A stretch of DNA of 64,000 bases. It comes from Oscarella lobularis. Lineage: Eukaryota; Porifera; Homoscleromorpha; Homosclerophorida; Oscarellidae. How positions within the stretch are numbered: position 1 is the stretch's first letter; each line of letters opens with the position of its first letter. Positions 1 to 11,798 of the stretch are shown here, one piece after another. The notes beneath the pieces were generated by a model. The model was given only the letters and a program-made list of their open reading frames with translations, was not told the DNA's origin and searched no databases. The position numbers were made by a program, and so were the translations under genes. The stretch spans positions 3,295,614-3,359,613 of the forward strand of contig NC_089181.1 in assembly GCF_947507565.1 (NCBI RefSeq). Direction: 5' to 3'.

Positions 1-148
1 CATCACATCCGGGGGTCAATTTTGCGCCGCCACGTGCTCCAAACGGCGAACACTGTTTTTTCCGCGTGTTTGAGTTGTTTCGTCCGTCTCCAAGGAGTCA
101 GGACATTCGAAGTCACCTAATTAGCGGCGGCGGAAACGCGCGAGCTCG

Positions 149-1207
149 ATGCTAAGGCGAATCAACGCGTCCGACGTGATTCGCTTCGGCGCGTTCGCCG
201 CGACCAACGTCGCTCTCTTCTACAGCCTCCGATGGTTCCTCCGTTATCTCGATCCAGCTCGAAGAGGCCGAGCGACGGCGGAACGGCAAGCGAAGACGAT
301 TCTCGACAAACTGGGCATCAAGAACGTGCGCGCGCTCACCGAATACGAACTCGCCGTCGCCTCCGATCTGATCGACACGTCGCTCATCGCGACGACGTGG
401 ACAGAAATTGGTGGACTCGATGACGTCATCGAAGCGCTAAAAGATGACGTCATACTGCCACTATCTCACCACCGTTTATTCGAAGGATCGACCCTATTGG
501 CTCCTCCGCGGGGCGTCCTTCTCTACGGGCCGCCTGGGTGTGGAAAAACGATGCTGGCTAAAGCGCTGGCAAAGGAAATCGGTTGTCATTTCCTAAATTT
601 GCAGCTGTCTTCTCTCGGCGACAAATGGTACGGGGAATCGCAAAAACTCGTCTCCGCCGTCTTTTCCCTGGCAAATATCATTCAACCTGTCGTGATATTT
701 GTGGACGAGATCGACGCCTTTCTGCGCTATCGACAGCACTCGGATCACGAAACCACGGCGATGATGAAAGCAATTTTCATGAGCCTCTGGGACGGATTGG
801 AATCGGATCCAGCCGCCCGGATAGTCATCCTCGGCGCAACGAATCGTCCAGAGGACGTCGATCCGGCGATTTTACGTCGCATGCCTTTGCGATTTCAAGT
901 CGGACTTCCCGACTCCCAACAGCGACTTGCCATTCTCAAAGTGATTCTTGCGAAGGAAAAATGCGACGATGACGTCGATTTGAAGCGCTTGTCGCTCGTG
1001 ACGGACGGCTATTCCGGTAGCGATTTGCGCGAAATATGTCGCGTTGCCGCGCTCGCGTGCGTGCGTGAAAGCATCCGGGACGGCACGGAAGCGACGACAC
1101 GTGATCAGGTTCGAGGCATCCGAATGGACGATTTGGAAGGCGCGTGTCGTCGTCATCGCAAAACCGGCGACAAGACTCCGTTTCAAGATTTTGGTACAGT
1201 TTCGTAA
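149..1207 (+). CDS. ATAD1: ATAD1/Msp1 AAA+ membrane-protein extractase
   Basis: Single-exon gene of 352 codons, about the size of human ATAD1. Members of this family pull mislocalised tail-anchored proteins out of the mitochondrial outer membrane and peroxisome. What is seen: a short N-terminal hydrophobic stretch (residues 11-30, VIRFGAFAATNVALFYSL) fitting the membrane anchor; the linker leading to TTWTEIGGLDDVIEALK; Walker A GPPGCGKTMLAKAL; pore-loop region LGDKWYGESQKLV; Walker B VVIFVDEIDAFLR; second region of homology ATNRPEDVDPAILRRMP with arginine fingers; and sensor 2 [14 protein letters not shown]. These order and spacing features match Msp1/ATAD1 rather than other meiotic-clade AAA proteins. 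The start chosen is the first Met before the hydrophobic segment. It is the only multi-domain enzyme here without an intron, so retroposition is possible, although no poly(A) tract is visible. Confidence 0.95.
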   Translation: MLRRINASDVIRFGAFAATNVALFYSLRWFLRYLDPARRGRATAERQAKTILDKLGIKNVRALTEYELAVASDLIDTSLIATTWTEIGGLDDVIEALKDDVILPLSHHRLFEGSTLLAPPRGVLLYGPPGCGKTMLAKALAKEIGCHFLNLQLSSLGDKWYGESQKLVSAVFSLANIIQPVVIFVDEIDAFLRYRQHSDHETTAMMKAIFMSLWDGLESDPAARIVILGATNRPEDVDPAILRRMPLRFQVGLPDSQQRLAILKVILAKEKCDDDVDLKRLSLVTDGYSGSDLREICRVAALACVRESIRDGTEATTRDQVRGIRMDDLEGACRRHRKTGDKTPFQDFGTVS

Positions 1208-1557
1208 CTAATAAGTGGGCGTGAATGTGTTCGTGGGCGTGCATTGTTATGATCTACGTTTTCTCGCGGAATCGTTACGTATGACATCATCTTCCGCCTC
1301 CTCACTCGTTTCGGTCTCCTTGAACGCCGACGGAAGCGCGTCATCGCTAAGAGGCGTAACCTGATACATCTTGCTCGTTTATTTATTCGATTAGGGCGGA
1401 GCAAACAAATCTCGTGCAGACAGACGAATGAGCGCATACATATACGCGCAGGTTATATAAAGCGCAGGTGGTTCTCCTCCCCCCGCTGGGCTCTCACAGT
1501 CGATTTGAATAACCGTCGCGTCGCGTTCGATGTGCGTCAGTTTGGTTCGCGCTCCCG
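1208..1557 (+). promoter_or_regulatory. Intergenic gap with a TATA-like box
   Basis: This 350-base gap separates ATAD1 from the next plus-strand gene. A TATATAAA string lies at about 1454-1461, roughly 100 bases before the candidate start codon at 1558, followed by a C-rich stretch (about 1471-1486). It fits a TATA-type core promoter for the downstream FN3 gene. No open gene or repeat is recognised in the rest of the gap. Confidence 0.4.
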
Positions 1558-4500
1558 ATGCGCTCGCAACGTAGAATCCTCGTCGTCTACCAAGCGATTG
1601 GCGGCAGTTCGTCGCCGCTGCGACTGTCGCTTCAAACGGACGGGCGCGGATGGTTTACAATCGGAAACGACAGTGGGCGCGATCTGCCGATCGTCGGCGC
1701 CGAATCGTGGAAACGAGTCACGGTTCGTTGGTTTCCCGCACAATTTGCCATACGGTAGACGAGCGTGGCTAATCGCCGTGTTTGACTCTATAGGAGGAAA
1801 TTGGGCGCGCCTGTGGGCTAAGTGGGGAGACGGATCATTTGACGTTGGTCAGTCTCGACCGACCCCTTCTGGCGTTCAAGTGCGTGCAGGACCTGCTCGA
1901 CGTCGTCGACGGACCGACCGTTCGAATTGCCTTGAAACAGCGCGCGCCTCTCGCCGAGAAACGAGCGCGCGACGTGAAACGCGGCAAGAAGCGCGAAATC
2001 GAATTGCGTCGCGCCCGCGAAGGTCTGGCACGAGTCAGCGGTTTGCTCGACGCACGCGAGCGTGAGAAAAGTTCTTGTTCGAATTCGACTCGTCGTACCG
2101 GCAGCTGCCAAGACGATATTCATGATATGAACTCACTTTGCATGTCGTCGGATGCGAAGGTCGTAGGCAGCAATTTCCGTGCGGAACAGTCCGTAGCGAC
2201 AACCGCAACGATTACAGTTCCGACATTTCCTTCGAGTTCGCCAAAACGACAAAAGTCGTCGAGCATCCTTACGTCCAGGGAGCCGGATCGACTTACACGA
2301 GCACGCGCGGGTAATTAGCCTAATTACATCCTATACCCAATCACGACGCCCCCCCCTCTCGCGCGCAAATGGGGCGCCCTAATGTGCAAATTACGCACGT
2401 CACATTTTCGACGTCGCGGCGCGTTGGCCGAAGTTTGTTTCGATCGTTACTCCTAACAACACGATCATTTATCTGCTATTCGTCCCGTTTAGGCGGCGTC
2501 CTGCCGACTTCCGGGCCCGACGCGCCAGCGAACGTCGTCGTATCGGGCGCCTTTGGAAACGGCGTTTACGTTCTGTGGACACCCGTCAGGTAGGTCGTCG
2601 AGCAGATTGCGGGCGGGAGCTACGCGCCCGATTGGCGCTTTTCTGTAATTGGGGGTCCCTTGATTGTATTGACTCTAGAACACGGTCTCCCGTGTTTGAC
2701 TCCCTGGGATACGAGACCGAGTCGAAATGAACTTAGGGTTCCCGTTTCGTAGTAGCGTGGGAAAGGATCCAAAGGCTTTATTTAGTTTGCGCGAGACATG
2801 TCTCCCCCGTTTTTGGCCCAACCTTTCTCCTCTACTTCTTCTCTCTATGAATAAATGAATGAATGAATAGGCAGGAACTGCGCCGGCGGGATATTTACGA
2901 TATTTAAATTCTCTGCTCATCGTCTTGTGTCCGCGTGGTTAGGTTGGATTCCGGAGATTGTAACAATGGTTTCAAGGTGCTCGGCTACAAGGTGTTCCTC
3001 AATGGCCAATTGGAAGCGCTAGTCGAAGGTCCATTCGTCTCGCACGTCGTCCTATTCGAAGTCGAACCCGATCGAGACAACGAAATAGTCGTCAGGTAAG
3101 CGTGCATCGCACGAGCAGGCATGCGAAGCACGAACGGCTGGCGGTTTTTTTGGGGGGTCCCCGTTATTAAATCTGGCTAAATTTCGTGCACTCCGTGCTT
3201 CGCTAGGGATGCCACGCATTTTAGTAGTAGCGTTGGGCGCGTGGCGTCAGTTCCCATTCATTGCCCGAGAGCAGACTTTCTAAATAGTTCCGTCGAGACC
3301 CCTCCGAAACGACTTTGAAAACAATATAGGCTAAAATGCTTAAAGCCAGACATCTGCACGGAAAGCGCTAAAGGCCGAATGATTGCCGTTTCCGCAGATA
3401 AAGGCCAGGCGACGTTAGCCGCGCTGCCGCTGCTTTGACTGCCACCCGGCCTTTTCAGAGAGTCTCCCCACACCTAATGTCTTTAGCCAAGTCCTGTTGT
3501 GATTCCTAATAGATGTTTCTATAGAACCCGCTGCAAAACAATTGACTCGGAACCGTCCGTCCCCGTCAAGTACAGGTTCGAAATAGTGCAAAGCGTATGC
3601 ATGACCCCCGTCAACAATTCCGGTTCCCACAGGAGCGATTGCCCGCCAGTGGGGGGAAACGCGTTGCCGCGTCGCTTGGTCGAAGCCTTGAACAAATTGA
3701 CGAACACTGGTGGTGGTGGTGATGGTGGTGGTGTGTCATCTATAACAACGGCGCGACTGGGGGCGGAAACCTCGGCGGTCGACGCGGTTGACATTGACAA
3801 GCAGAGCAGCGTTACCTCCAGCAGTGGAATCGAGACGGACGACGGCGGGGAGAATCATCGCATGCCTACGTTTAGTGCCCCACCGTCTCCTGTGCGAACT
3901 CCCGGCGCCACCTGTCCGCCGGATAGTCCGCTCGACGTCAAATTGACCGAAGATGCGGACTCTCTGTTGGTCGAGTGGAAACCTGTCGAGTAAGTTCCGA
4001 CCGCCGACGGGCGTATTTCGTTCAATTATTGGTCGATGTTGAGGTTGGACGCAAAGGGCTTGAACAATGGACATCGAATTCTCGGTTATAAGATTTATGC
4101 CAACGGGAAGTTGATGACGCGGGCGAGAGGACCAAAGGCGAGCAGCGCCTGTTTGCAGATCAGTCAATTTCCCGTGTCTTTGAATCCTCTGGCTTTGGCT
4201 GTCAAGTCAGTTTGATAACGCTGTGAAGTGAGAATAAAATTGCATCTATTTTTTTCCTCCCTCCCCCCCTAGGACTCAAGCTATATATCTTGATTCGAAG
4301 CCTTCGAATAAGTGCCTCTTTGCGAAGGCGCGATTTCTCTCGCGAAAGTCGCTCAGTAGTAGTCGCGATTCAATCTATTCCTCTGATGCTGATCGAAGCC
4401 GGCACGCGTCGGAGGCGGGGAAGATTGCGGCGGCTCGCCCCTTTCAGATGAACAAAGACGACTCTGGAATCTTTGAGCAATTGCAGGGGCCAGGCGACTC

Positions 4501-4594
4501 GTCGCAGATAGCCACGTTCACTTCAACTGCCATGGCTCGATTGCCATCTGCAGAAGCCCGTAATCAGAAAACTGAGAAGACAAGTATGGAATGA
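1558..4594 (+). CDS. FN3-domain protein resembling RIM-binding proteins
   Basis: Multi-exon gene whose 3' exons are clear and 5' exon is not. Two similar modules are visible: an exon ending VYVLWTPVR (about 2493-2589) joined to NNGFKVLGYKVFLNG (from about 2945), and DSLLVEWKPVE (exon ending about 3990) joined to GLNNGHRILGYKIYANG (from about 4043). The 'W-P...NG..(I/V)LGYK(I/V)(Y/F).NG' pattern is that of the fibronectin type III domains of RIM-binding proteins. A Gly-, Ser- and Asp-rich linker (about 3600-3900) separates them. The last exon (about 4273-4594) ends in TGA after a low-complexity Ser-rich tail. The region 1797-2306 reads as a charged, helix-prone segment and joins in phase to the first FN3 exon. 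No SH3 domain is seen, so this may be a short relative rather than a true orthologue. The first exon and start at 1558 are guesses. Confidence 0.45.
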
Positions 4595-5221
4595 AAGAGG
4601 CTTTGCTAGGCTGGCTTGTCTAATGACTCGTTTTTAGGAGCTTGTATTGAGACAGCTCTATGAAATGGATAGCTGAATTTACTACTAGAAATATGCATGA
4701 CCGCCATTCAGTTGTCGCAATGGTTGAACTTACTAGATGGGAAGTTTATACTGTAGATTTATTACGAGGAGTCTAATAATTTGTAAGGAATTGTTTCTAG
4801 TTGGATTTATATGATAGGTTCTCTATACTTTTTTTTGTCAGATACAGGACGTTTGCATTGGGCTAATAACATTGACGTAACAGTTCGAATAAACATAGCA
4901 ACAACAAACCACTGGAGCACATTTCGCGGTTTATTTATCAGCGGTGTATAATAGCTTCCGTTGCGGCTACGCACTGACGCTTTTGGCAGAGGGGCTCCTG
5001 TTTATTTGTACAGACTGTTGGAAAACAACCAACCAGACGCGAAACCACAATGTGCCAACAGATAGATAAGCTAGCGTTCAGCTACTCGATTTCTCCGGAC
5101 AATCTAGATCACGCCAGACTGCACCAGAAAGCAATTACAGCAGGTGTGCTGGCAGCGTGTGCGTGTGCACGAGAGCGTGCACGTGCGCTGAATAAAGCAA
5201 CCTTTAGCGTGCTTAACCTAC
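4595..5221. other. Intergenic, 3' and 5' flanks
   Basis: About 630 bases between the FN3 gene stop and the spastin start. It is AT-rich to about 4950, then GC-richer with a GTGC-rich stretch (about 5140-5195). A short open frame at 5050 has no recognisable family. A TGACGTCA motif overlaps the spastin start codon. Nothing else is seen. Confidence 0.5.
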
Positions 5222-7576
5222 ATGACGTCATTCTCTCGCGACGACGATTTCGTCGTGTTCGCAGTCAGCACACTTGCTCTAGCCCTATTCATCTGCACGG
5301 CAATTTACTCCAAGACAATATTAAAACGATTCTTCGCATCGATGTCATCAGACGACGCTCGTCCTTCGAACGGCGCCGCCGATTCGGTGCCGTCTAGCCT
5401 CGGATCGCTCTCTCTGCAAGCCGGCGGCGGCACCAGTCTTCATCCAGCCGTAAAACAGAGAATGAAACATCACAAGACCGCCTTCAAGTACGTGGACGAA
5501 GCCCTGAAATTGGAAGAGCAAGCGAGCAAGGAATCGCATGGGCATTGGAGAGAAAGAGCCGTTCGCTTGTATCAAGCTGGAATGGACGAATTGATTAAGG
5601 GAATTGGAATCGACGTTCCCAAAGAAGGTACAGTACTAAAATGTCTACGTCATAAATCATCTCTTTTAGTGACGGGAAGCGAGAGAGAAAAAACGGAGTC
5701 ATTGTGTGAGAAGATGATGGGGAATTTGGAAAACGTCCACGAACGCATAGCAGAACTCAGTCAGTGCATATCCCTACAGGAAGCACTTAGATCATCGTGT
5801 CTTTGTTTAGAGAAAGAAATGTCTACTAGTACTCCGGTGGATGTACTTCCACCACCGTCATTGCGTCCCAGAAAAAGTCCCAAGTACGTCGTCCAGGCGA
5901 AGGTACCTCGCGCTCATCCTCCCCCAAGCAAAGAGCCTTTGCATGTGCATCCACCCACCAAGCGTTCCAACTCAACGGTGAGTAGGAAGGCATAGGAGTT
6001 CTTCTTCTATTTTTGGACTGATTGTAGTCGCAGTCATCTCCTAAGAATGATTTTGCTGTGCCTGGAGTTGACCCTAAGCTAGTTGACTTACTCAAAAACG
6101 AAATTATTGACAGGTACGTAAGCAATTCTTCTTTTTCGATATTTCATCTGATTAAATAATTAATGAACAGATCGCTGGCTGTCAGCTGGGATGACATAGG
6201 TATAGTGCTGCGTGTGAATATTGATTGTTTGAGGATATATTTTGAGGTCTTTAGCTGGCCTTCATTTGGCCAAAGAAAGTCTTCAGGAAATGGTCATTTT
6301 GCCTGCTCAACGACCGGAAGTATAACGAGCGGACACATTGAGACAATCAACAAAGATTTCTTTTTCTAGCTTTTTACGGGTCTCCGTTCTCCTGCACGTG
6401 GAATTCTTCTTTTTGGTCCTCCAGGAAATGGAAAAACCATGCTGGTACACATGTGCATTGTCAGAGAAACCTTTCTTTTTTTATTTGATTCCAGGCTAAA
6501 GCCGTTGCCACGGAGTCAACAGCTACTTTCTTTAACATCAGTGCTTCTACCATAACGTCAAAATGGGTAACAGGAGCGGTAGCAAATTATCTATCACACG
6601 TGTAAAGAAAACGTTTTGCTCAGCTTGGAGAAGGAGAAAAACTTGTAAAGGCTCTCTTCATAATGGCACAAAGGCTCCAACCAAGCGTTATATTTATTGG
6701 TAAAATTATTTCCGTGATGACTATTGGCTCTAATGCGCAATGCGAGCGTTTTAGACGAAATAGACTCGCTGTTGTCAGAGAGAAAGGAAAACGAGCACGA
6801 AGCAATGCGAAGAGTTAAAACGGAATTTCTCATTAGTTTTGATGGAGTAAGAATTTGCACGTGCTTTGGTTAATTAATTAATTAAAACGATGGTCCTTTT
6901 TAGTTGAGTTCTACTCATCAAGATCGCGTTATATTGATGGGAGCAACAAACAGGCCCCAAGACATAGACGATGCAGCTCTAAGGTAATCAGCAAAACTAA
7001 TAATTGTCAATGTCAATGTATTTTTAGGCGTCTAGTCAAAAGGGTATACATTCCACTTCCAGACTACGCAGTTGGTTAAACAACAGCAATTTGTTCTGTG
7101 TATTATTATAACGCAATGTAGACGAGAAAACTTCTTTTGGAGAAACTGCTCAGAGAGGGATCAGATTTGACGGAAAGAGACTTTGCCGCTCTTGCGAGGT
7201 AGAATGTCCCTTCTTTTATTGATTCTTATTGTTGTTTCAAAGGCTTACGGATGGGTATTCCGGTAGCGACATGAACGCCTTAGCACGAGACGCAGCCATG
7301 GGTCCGCTACGAGGTGAGTCAACGTTGAAACGTCAGAATAACAGAGTCACGTGTTTTCTACTAGGTTTAGATTCGAACATGATTCGTCACGTGCCGGCCA
7401 ACGAGGTCAGACAGAACAAGAATATCTTACGATGAAATTTTTGACTTGAATAACAGGTGAGAAAAATCAATTTTAGCGACTTTCAGACTTCTCTCAAGCG
7501 GATCCGACCAAGCGTAAGCGGAAGCACTTTAAAAGCGTACCAGGACTGGAATCAAAAGTATGGGAGCACTGCCTAG
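5222..7576 (+). CDS. SPAST: Spastin, microtubule-severing AAA ATPase
   Basis: Spastin hexamers sever microtubules and shape ER and endosome membranes. What is seen: an N-terminal hydrophobic segment (about residues 10-37, [20 protein letters not shown]) like the ER hairpin of long spastin; an MIT domain (from about residue 80, [14 protein letters not shown] through [19 protein letters not shown]); then an AAA core spread over about ten short exons with SWDDIG, Walker [11 protein letters not shown], Walker [57 protein letters not shown], and the terminal exon with [16 protein letters not shown], ending KYGSTA. Introns are 40-120 nt. One possible 51-nt intron after 'IAEL' keeps frame, so whether it is spliced is unclear. 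An in-frame second Met at codon 41 (5342) lies just after the hydrophobic segment. The stop is 40 bp from the stop of convergent ARL2. Confidence 0.93.
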
Positions 7577-7616
7577 CTAATGCCAAGAACCCCTTTTTTG
7601 TACGTACTAATGATAA

Positions 7617-8334
7617 TTAATCGAGGGTAAATATTCTCGAAGCTATGTCGTCTATAATCCAGTCTATGCCGGTCAGCAAATTCTCTCCTGTCACTGCACT
7701 ACATCGCTCTATATTCCAATGGTGAGCCCTAATTGAATTCAAATCGAGTGCCGCGCAAATTTCGTCTCCAGTCAAAGCGCCGGGGAGATCCTGTTTGTTG
7801 GCAAAAACGAGAAGAGTGGCGCCGAGAAGACGCTAAAGGTATAGCGCGCGTTAAAAAAGCCGGAAATTCGACTTTCGTCTTCTCGCAACTCGCCTCTTCC
7901 TTGAGAAGACCGTGAAGTTCTCGCTTGCAGTCGTCCAATCGACGTTTATCGGCGCTATCGACGACCCAAACGATGCCGTCGGTCGATTCGAAGTAGTTTC
8001 TCCAGTAGGAACGAAGCGATTTCTGTCCTCCGACGTCCCATACGTTCAATTTGAAGCTGAAACGAGTCGATCGAACGCTAGCGTCGTTCGGGAATCGACT
8101 TACTTTTTATGCTCGAACGTCTTGATGTTGAATCCGAGCGTCGGAGATATCGTGTTGATGTCTTCGCCGTTGAATCGTTTGAGAATCGTCGTTTTTCCCG
8201 CGTTGTCGAGCCCTCTACGTCATTTGCGCGATGGCGAATGCTGCGAGATTAATCGGAGTGTCGTCTTACAGCATGAGAAGACGCACTTCTTTCTCTTTCT
8301 GTCGCATTTTTTTCAGAATCGTTAGCAGTCCCAT
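7617..8334 (-). CDS. ARL2: ARL2, ARF-like small GTPase
   Basis: Four exons give 184 residues, the length I recall for human ARL2. ARL2 binds tubulin cofactor D and releases farnesylated cargo from PDE6D/UNC119-type carriers. Seen: [10 protein letters not shown] start with Gly2; P-loop GLDNAGKTT; switch [12 protein letters not shown]; switch [24 protein letters not shown] ([11 protein letters not shown]); [10 protein letters not shown]-terminal [11 protein letters not shown]. Near-identity in switch II and the interswitch separates it from ARF1, ARL1 and ARL3. Introns: one after [13 protein letters not shown], one after IKTFEHK, and one after GLLKEE. The last (about 7833-7893) has no phase-correct GT donor and fits a GC-AG boundary (GAG/GCGAGT). 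The start at 8334 is 56 bp from the divergent start of RPS6KC1. Confidence 0.95.
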
Positions 8335-8390
8335 GTTGTTATTCGGGATCTGTTGTAACGTCGCGGACGCGCGCGTTAAAGAGTATAAGA
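8335..8390. promoter_or_regulatory. Bidirectional promoter, ARL2 / RPS6KC1
   Basis: Only 56 bp separate the divergent start codons at 8334 (minus) and 8391 (plus). It has no TATA box and contains GCGGACGCGCGCG. Both transcripts must start here or inside each other's first exon. Confidence 0.55.
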
Positions 8391-11300
8391 ATGTCGGAAA
8401 GCGGCGACACCGTTCGCTTATTTGACGTCACAGATCCCACACACGCTCCAGAAGGTCATACGGCATACAAAATTACGCTAAGAGTGAGTGAGGCCCCTTT
8501 TCGAATGAATGACACATAGAATGTGCGCCTTCTAAAAGGTCTTTTCGAAGAACAGCGGAACGAATTTGACCGATTCGGAAGTAAGCCGCCCGTTCGCGCA
8601 GAATCCAGACTAAAGATCTCGCCTCGAAGCAGATAATCGTGTGGAAACGCTTCAGCAATTTCCAACAACTTCGCAAGCAGCTCGTCGACGTCTACAAAAA
8701 ACGCAGCGAAGATCCGCGCGACTTTCCGCCATTCGTGAAAGCTCGCTACTTCGGTGAGAAAAGCCGCACGACGAACGCGCGCTAAAACCAACTCTGCCCT
8801 CCTTCTAGATCGCTTCGACGAACGCGTAATCGAAGAACGACGCGTCGCCGCTCTTCAACTGCTCCAATTCGCCGCCAGTCAATCGATTCTAAGCGAAAGC
8901 GAACCGCTTCTCAAGTTCTTAGAGGTGATGACCACGCCCACTATCGTGCTCCCTTACGAATTCTTCTCCCTCAAGGGCGGAAAGGTAGTGAAACGCGGCG
9001 GTTCCGAATCGCTGACGTCAATCGAGTCCGGAATGGAGGAGATTGGAAGGCGAGACGTCGACGAAGTCTCTCTACCCGAATTGCCTCGAATTGATCTCAA
9101 TGATGCCCCTGGTAGTGATAGTAACAACGACGATTTGATTCCCACCCATCCGCGAACGTTGACTGACGCTAGTATATTGTCATCAGTCACTACAGGTAGT
9201 ATTGACACGGTGGAAAGGCGTGATAATAGTGCAAGCGATGCAAGCAAACAGAATCTCTTCTTGAGTGATTCTATGGATTCTCTTCAGCGGGAGACGGTGC
9301 CGCTGGCTGTGGGCGGCGGCGATGACGTCGACATTGATATGCCGTCTCTGCCGTCCTTATTGATTAATGAGGCGGGTGATGTGACGGTGTGGGGGTCTCC
9401 AAAGGGGAGTGGGACACCAGGACGCATTGTTAGTCCGCTCGGTGGCACGTGGCTTCACAAGCAACCGTCCGAAGTCACTTCCCTCGCGTCAGACAACGAA
9501 GGAAATGAAGGCGAAGAGGAGGAGAGAGCCGGAAGCGCGAGTCCCGTCGAAGAAGATACCGGTAGTCGTCTCAGTCCAGTAGAAACTCCACTTCTAACGT
9601 CAGATATTGTTGACGTTTCTTCTGAACCTCCTGCTGCGACGACGGCAGAGTCACGTGATGTGACTGGGCTTGATGCCGGAGATAGTTGGTGGCAGAAAGC
9701 GTTGAGTACGACCGATCACGAACTGACGGACGTTCTGGATGAAATGGAGAAAAACGAAGAATCGGACGCTTGCAAAGAGACGGAGACGATCGAAGGGGAT
9801 CATCCTCAGAGTAGCGACAGTCCGAAAAAAGACGAGGAAGTAGACGGAGGAGCTAATTTATTATTTGACGATTTGACGGCCAATAGTAAAGGTGAGAAGA
9901 TGGATCCAAAGATTACTCCTCTTCAATTGCCCAAAGTTGACTATGTCACGCAATCGAGTCAATTAATTCGCGACGCTATCGATAGCGAAATGCAGCAGGA
10001 TTTTCGTCGAGCATTTGACTTGTACAAACAGGGAGTGGACATGCTACTTGGCGGCGTTCAAGGTAACGTTAGAACGAATCATCCAACCCCTTCTTATAGC
10101 GTCTTTGCTCTCAGAGGATCCGAGCGACATTCGACGACAGATGGTAAAACGAAAAACGAATCAATATCTAAAAAGAGCCGAAGTTATTCAACGTCACTTT
10201 CTCTTGAACGAGAGCGAGGTAGAACGCGATTGAGATTTGAGTGTATTTTCAATAGCAATGAAGGCCCCTTAGGTGTCGCTTGACGACGATAGCGACGCCA
10301 AGATCATTGCCTCCGTTGACGAACTCGATTCTTCGTCGTCGACTGTGAAAACGCCGCCGAAATATTCCGCTTCGTTGCGTCTACATGACTTTAAAGTTTT
10401 GGGGCTTATTGATAAGGTATGCTCCGCGCGAATAGTTCATCTCGAATCGATTCTTGTTTCTTCTAAGGTTCAACTTGTGCAGAATAAACGCACTGATGAT
10501 GTTTACGTAATCAAAGTAACAGAGAGCACGGACGATTTTTTAAATATTCCCCAGTCTCTACGTCATATTCTAGGGCCTACATAAATTGTACAATCCGACG
10601 GCTTCCTTGCGTCGTCAAAAACGAAATCCGAAAGAAACGCGAAGAAGCAGAAACAGAGCGGCAGTGAGTAGAAGAGAAAAACAAAACAAAAAGCTAGTTT
10701 TCTTTGTCTCAGTTTCAGTGTCCTCACATGGTAAAAGTCTTCGGTCACTGCGAAACGTCAGGCGCCGTCTACGTCCTACTGGAGCACGTGACCAACGGCC
10801 GACTCACTGATCATCTTAAGTCGGTGAGAGAGGAGGCGAAGAGTAGAGCAGTCGAGCCGCCGGCTACGGCAACGAAAGACGGAGACGGCACGGATACGCG
10901 CTACTGTCCTGGAATCGCTGGAATAAATCCAAACGAGAAATTGAAGCCGCCTCCTCCGCAAGGAATAAGTGATGAACAGATCGCTCGATGGGTGGCACAG
11001 GTTGTCGTTTGTCTGACTCAGCTACATATGAATGGATTAGTATGGAGGTGCGAGAGCCAGTTCGTTTGACTGTCTAATGAACGCGCTTTCGTAGGGATCT
11101 TCATCCAGGCAATCTTCTCTTGAATGATCGAGGTTTTTTTTTCGTAGTAGAGGTGTGCACGAAATCGCTCCTAGTACATCCCTTGTAGGAGACGTCGTTT
11201 TGACGCACTTTGGGTCGTGGGATAATATAGATAGAACGATACAGGAGACGGCTGTGGAAAATTTGTACGTGGCACCCGGTGAGTGAGCTACAGTCGATAG

Positions 11301-11798
11301 TTAACTATTGAGACTAGGCTCGGCGCGTTTTTTGTTTGTAGAATTGATAGGGATGCCTGTGGCTACACCTGCGGCTGACTGGTGGAGCGTTGGCGTCATT
11401 TTATTTGAACTTCTTACTGGCGCGGTGCGGAATATCAAAAGTGTTATCTATGAATGGTCACTCGTATTTTTTACGTGCAGCGCTTCAAGGATTGTCATCC
11501 AGATGGCGTTCATTCTCATCTGCCTCTTAGCATACCCGTAGAACTGTCGCCAGCAGCGAAATCGTTAATTGAAGAGGTAAGAAAGACATCTCTTTGAATT
11601 AGTTCATCTGTGCAGGGAAATTTTTTCTAGTTAATCCAACTAAATGCACAAGAAAGGCTAGGTGAGTGTTTTGTTGCTAAAAACTCCTGATTGATGCATC
11701 TGTGCTACCCGGGGGGGGATACAGGCAGTCGTTGTGCTGGCGTAGAAGAGATCATGTCTCATGCGTTTTTCACGTCTGTTGAGTGGGACGATCTATAG
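8391..11798 (+). CDS. RPS6KC1: RPS6KC1-like PX-MIT-kinase protein
   Basis: The domain order PX, low-complexity linker, MIT, divergent kinase is that of ribosomal protein S6 kinase delta-1, an endosomal protein. PX domain: KQIIVWKRFSNFQQLRKQL and DFPPFVKARYF, from exon 1 at 8391 onward. Acidic Ser-rich linker about 9000-9940. MIT: QLIRDAIDSEMQQDFRRAF, then DPSDIRRQMVKRKTNQYLKRA. Kinase-like part: LHDFKVLGLIDKVQLV, VIK with the beta-3 Lys, QCPHMVKVFGHCETSGAVYV, the catalytic-loop equivalent WRDLHPGNLLLNDRG, THFGSWD where DFG should be, then ADWWSVGVILFELLTG and the end HAFFTSVEWDDL. The Gly-rich loop and DFG are lost, as I recall also for the human protein, so catalysis is doubtful. RPS6KL1 lacks PX, which favours RPS6KC1. 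Some introns (for example 51 nt after GLIDK) keep frame if retained. Confidence 0.88.
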
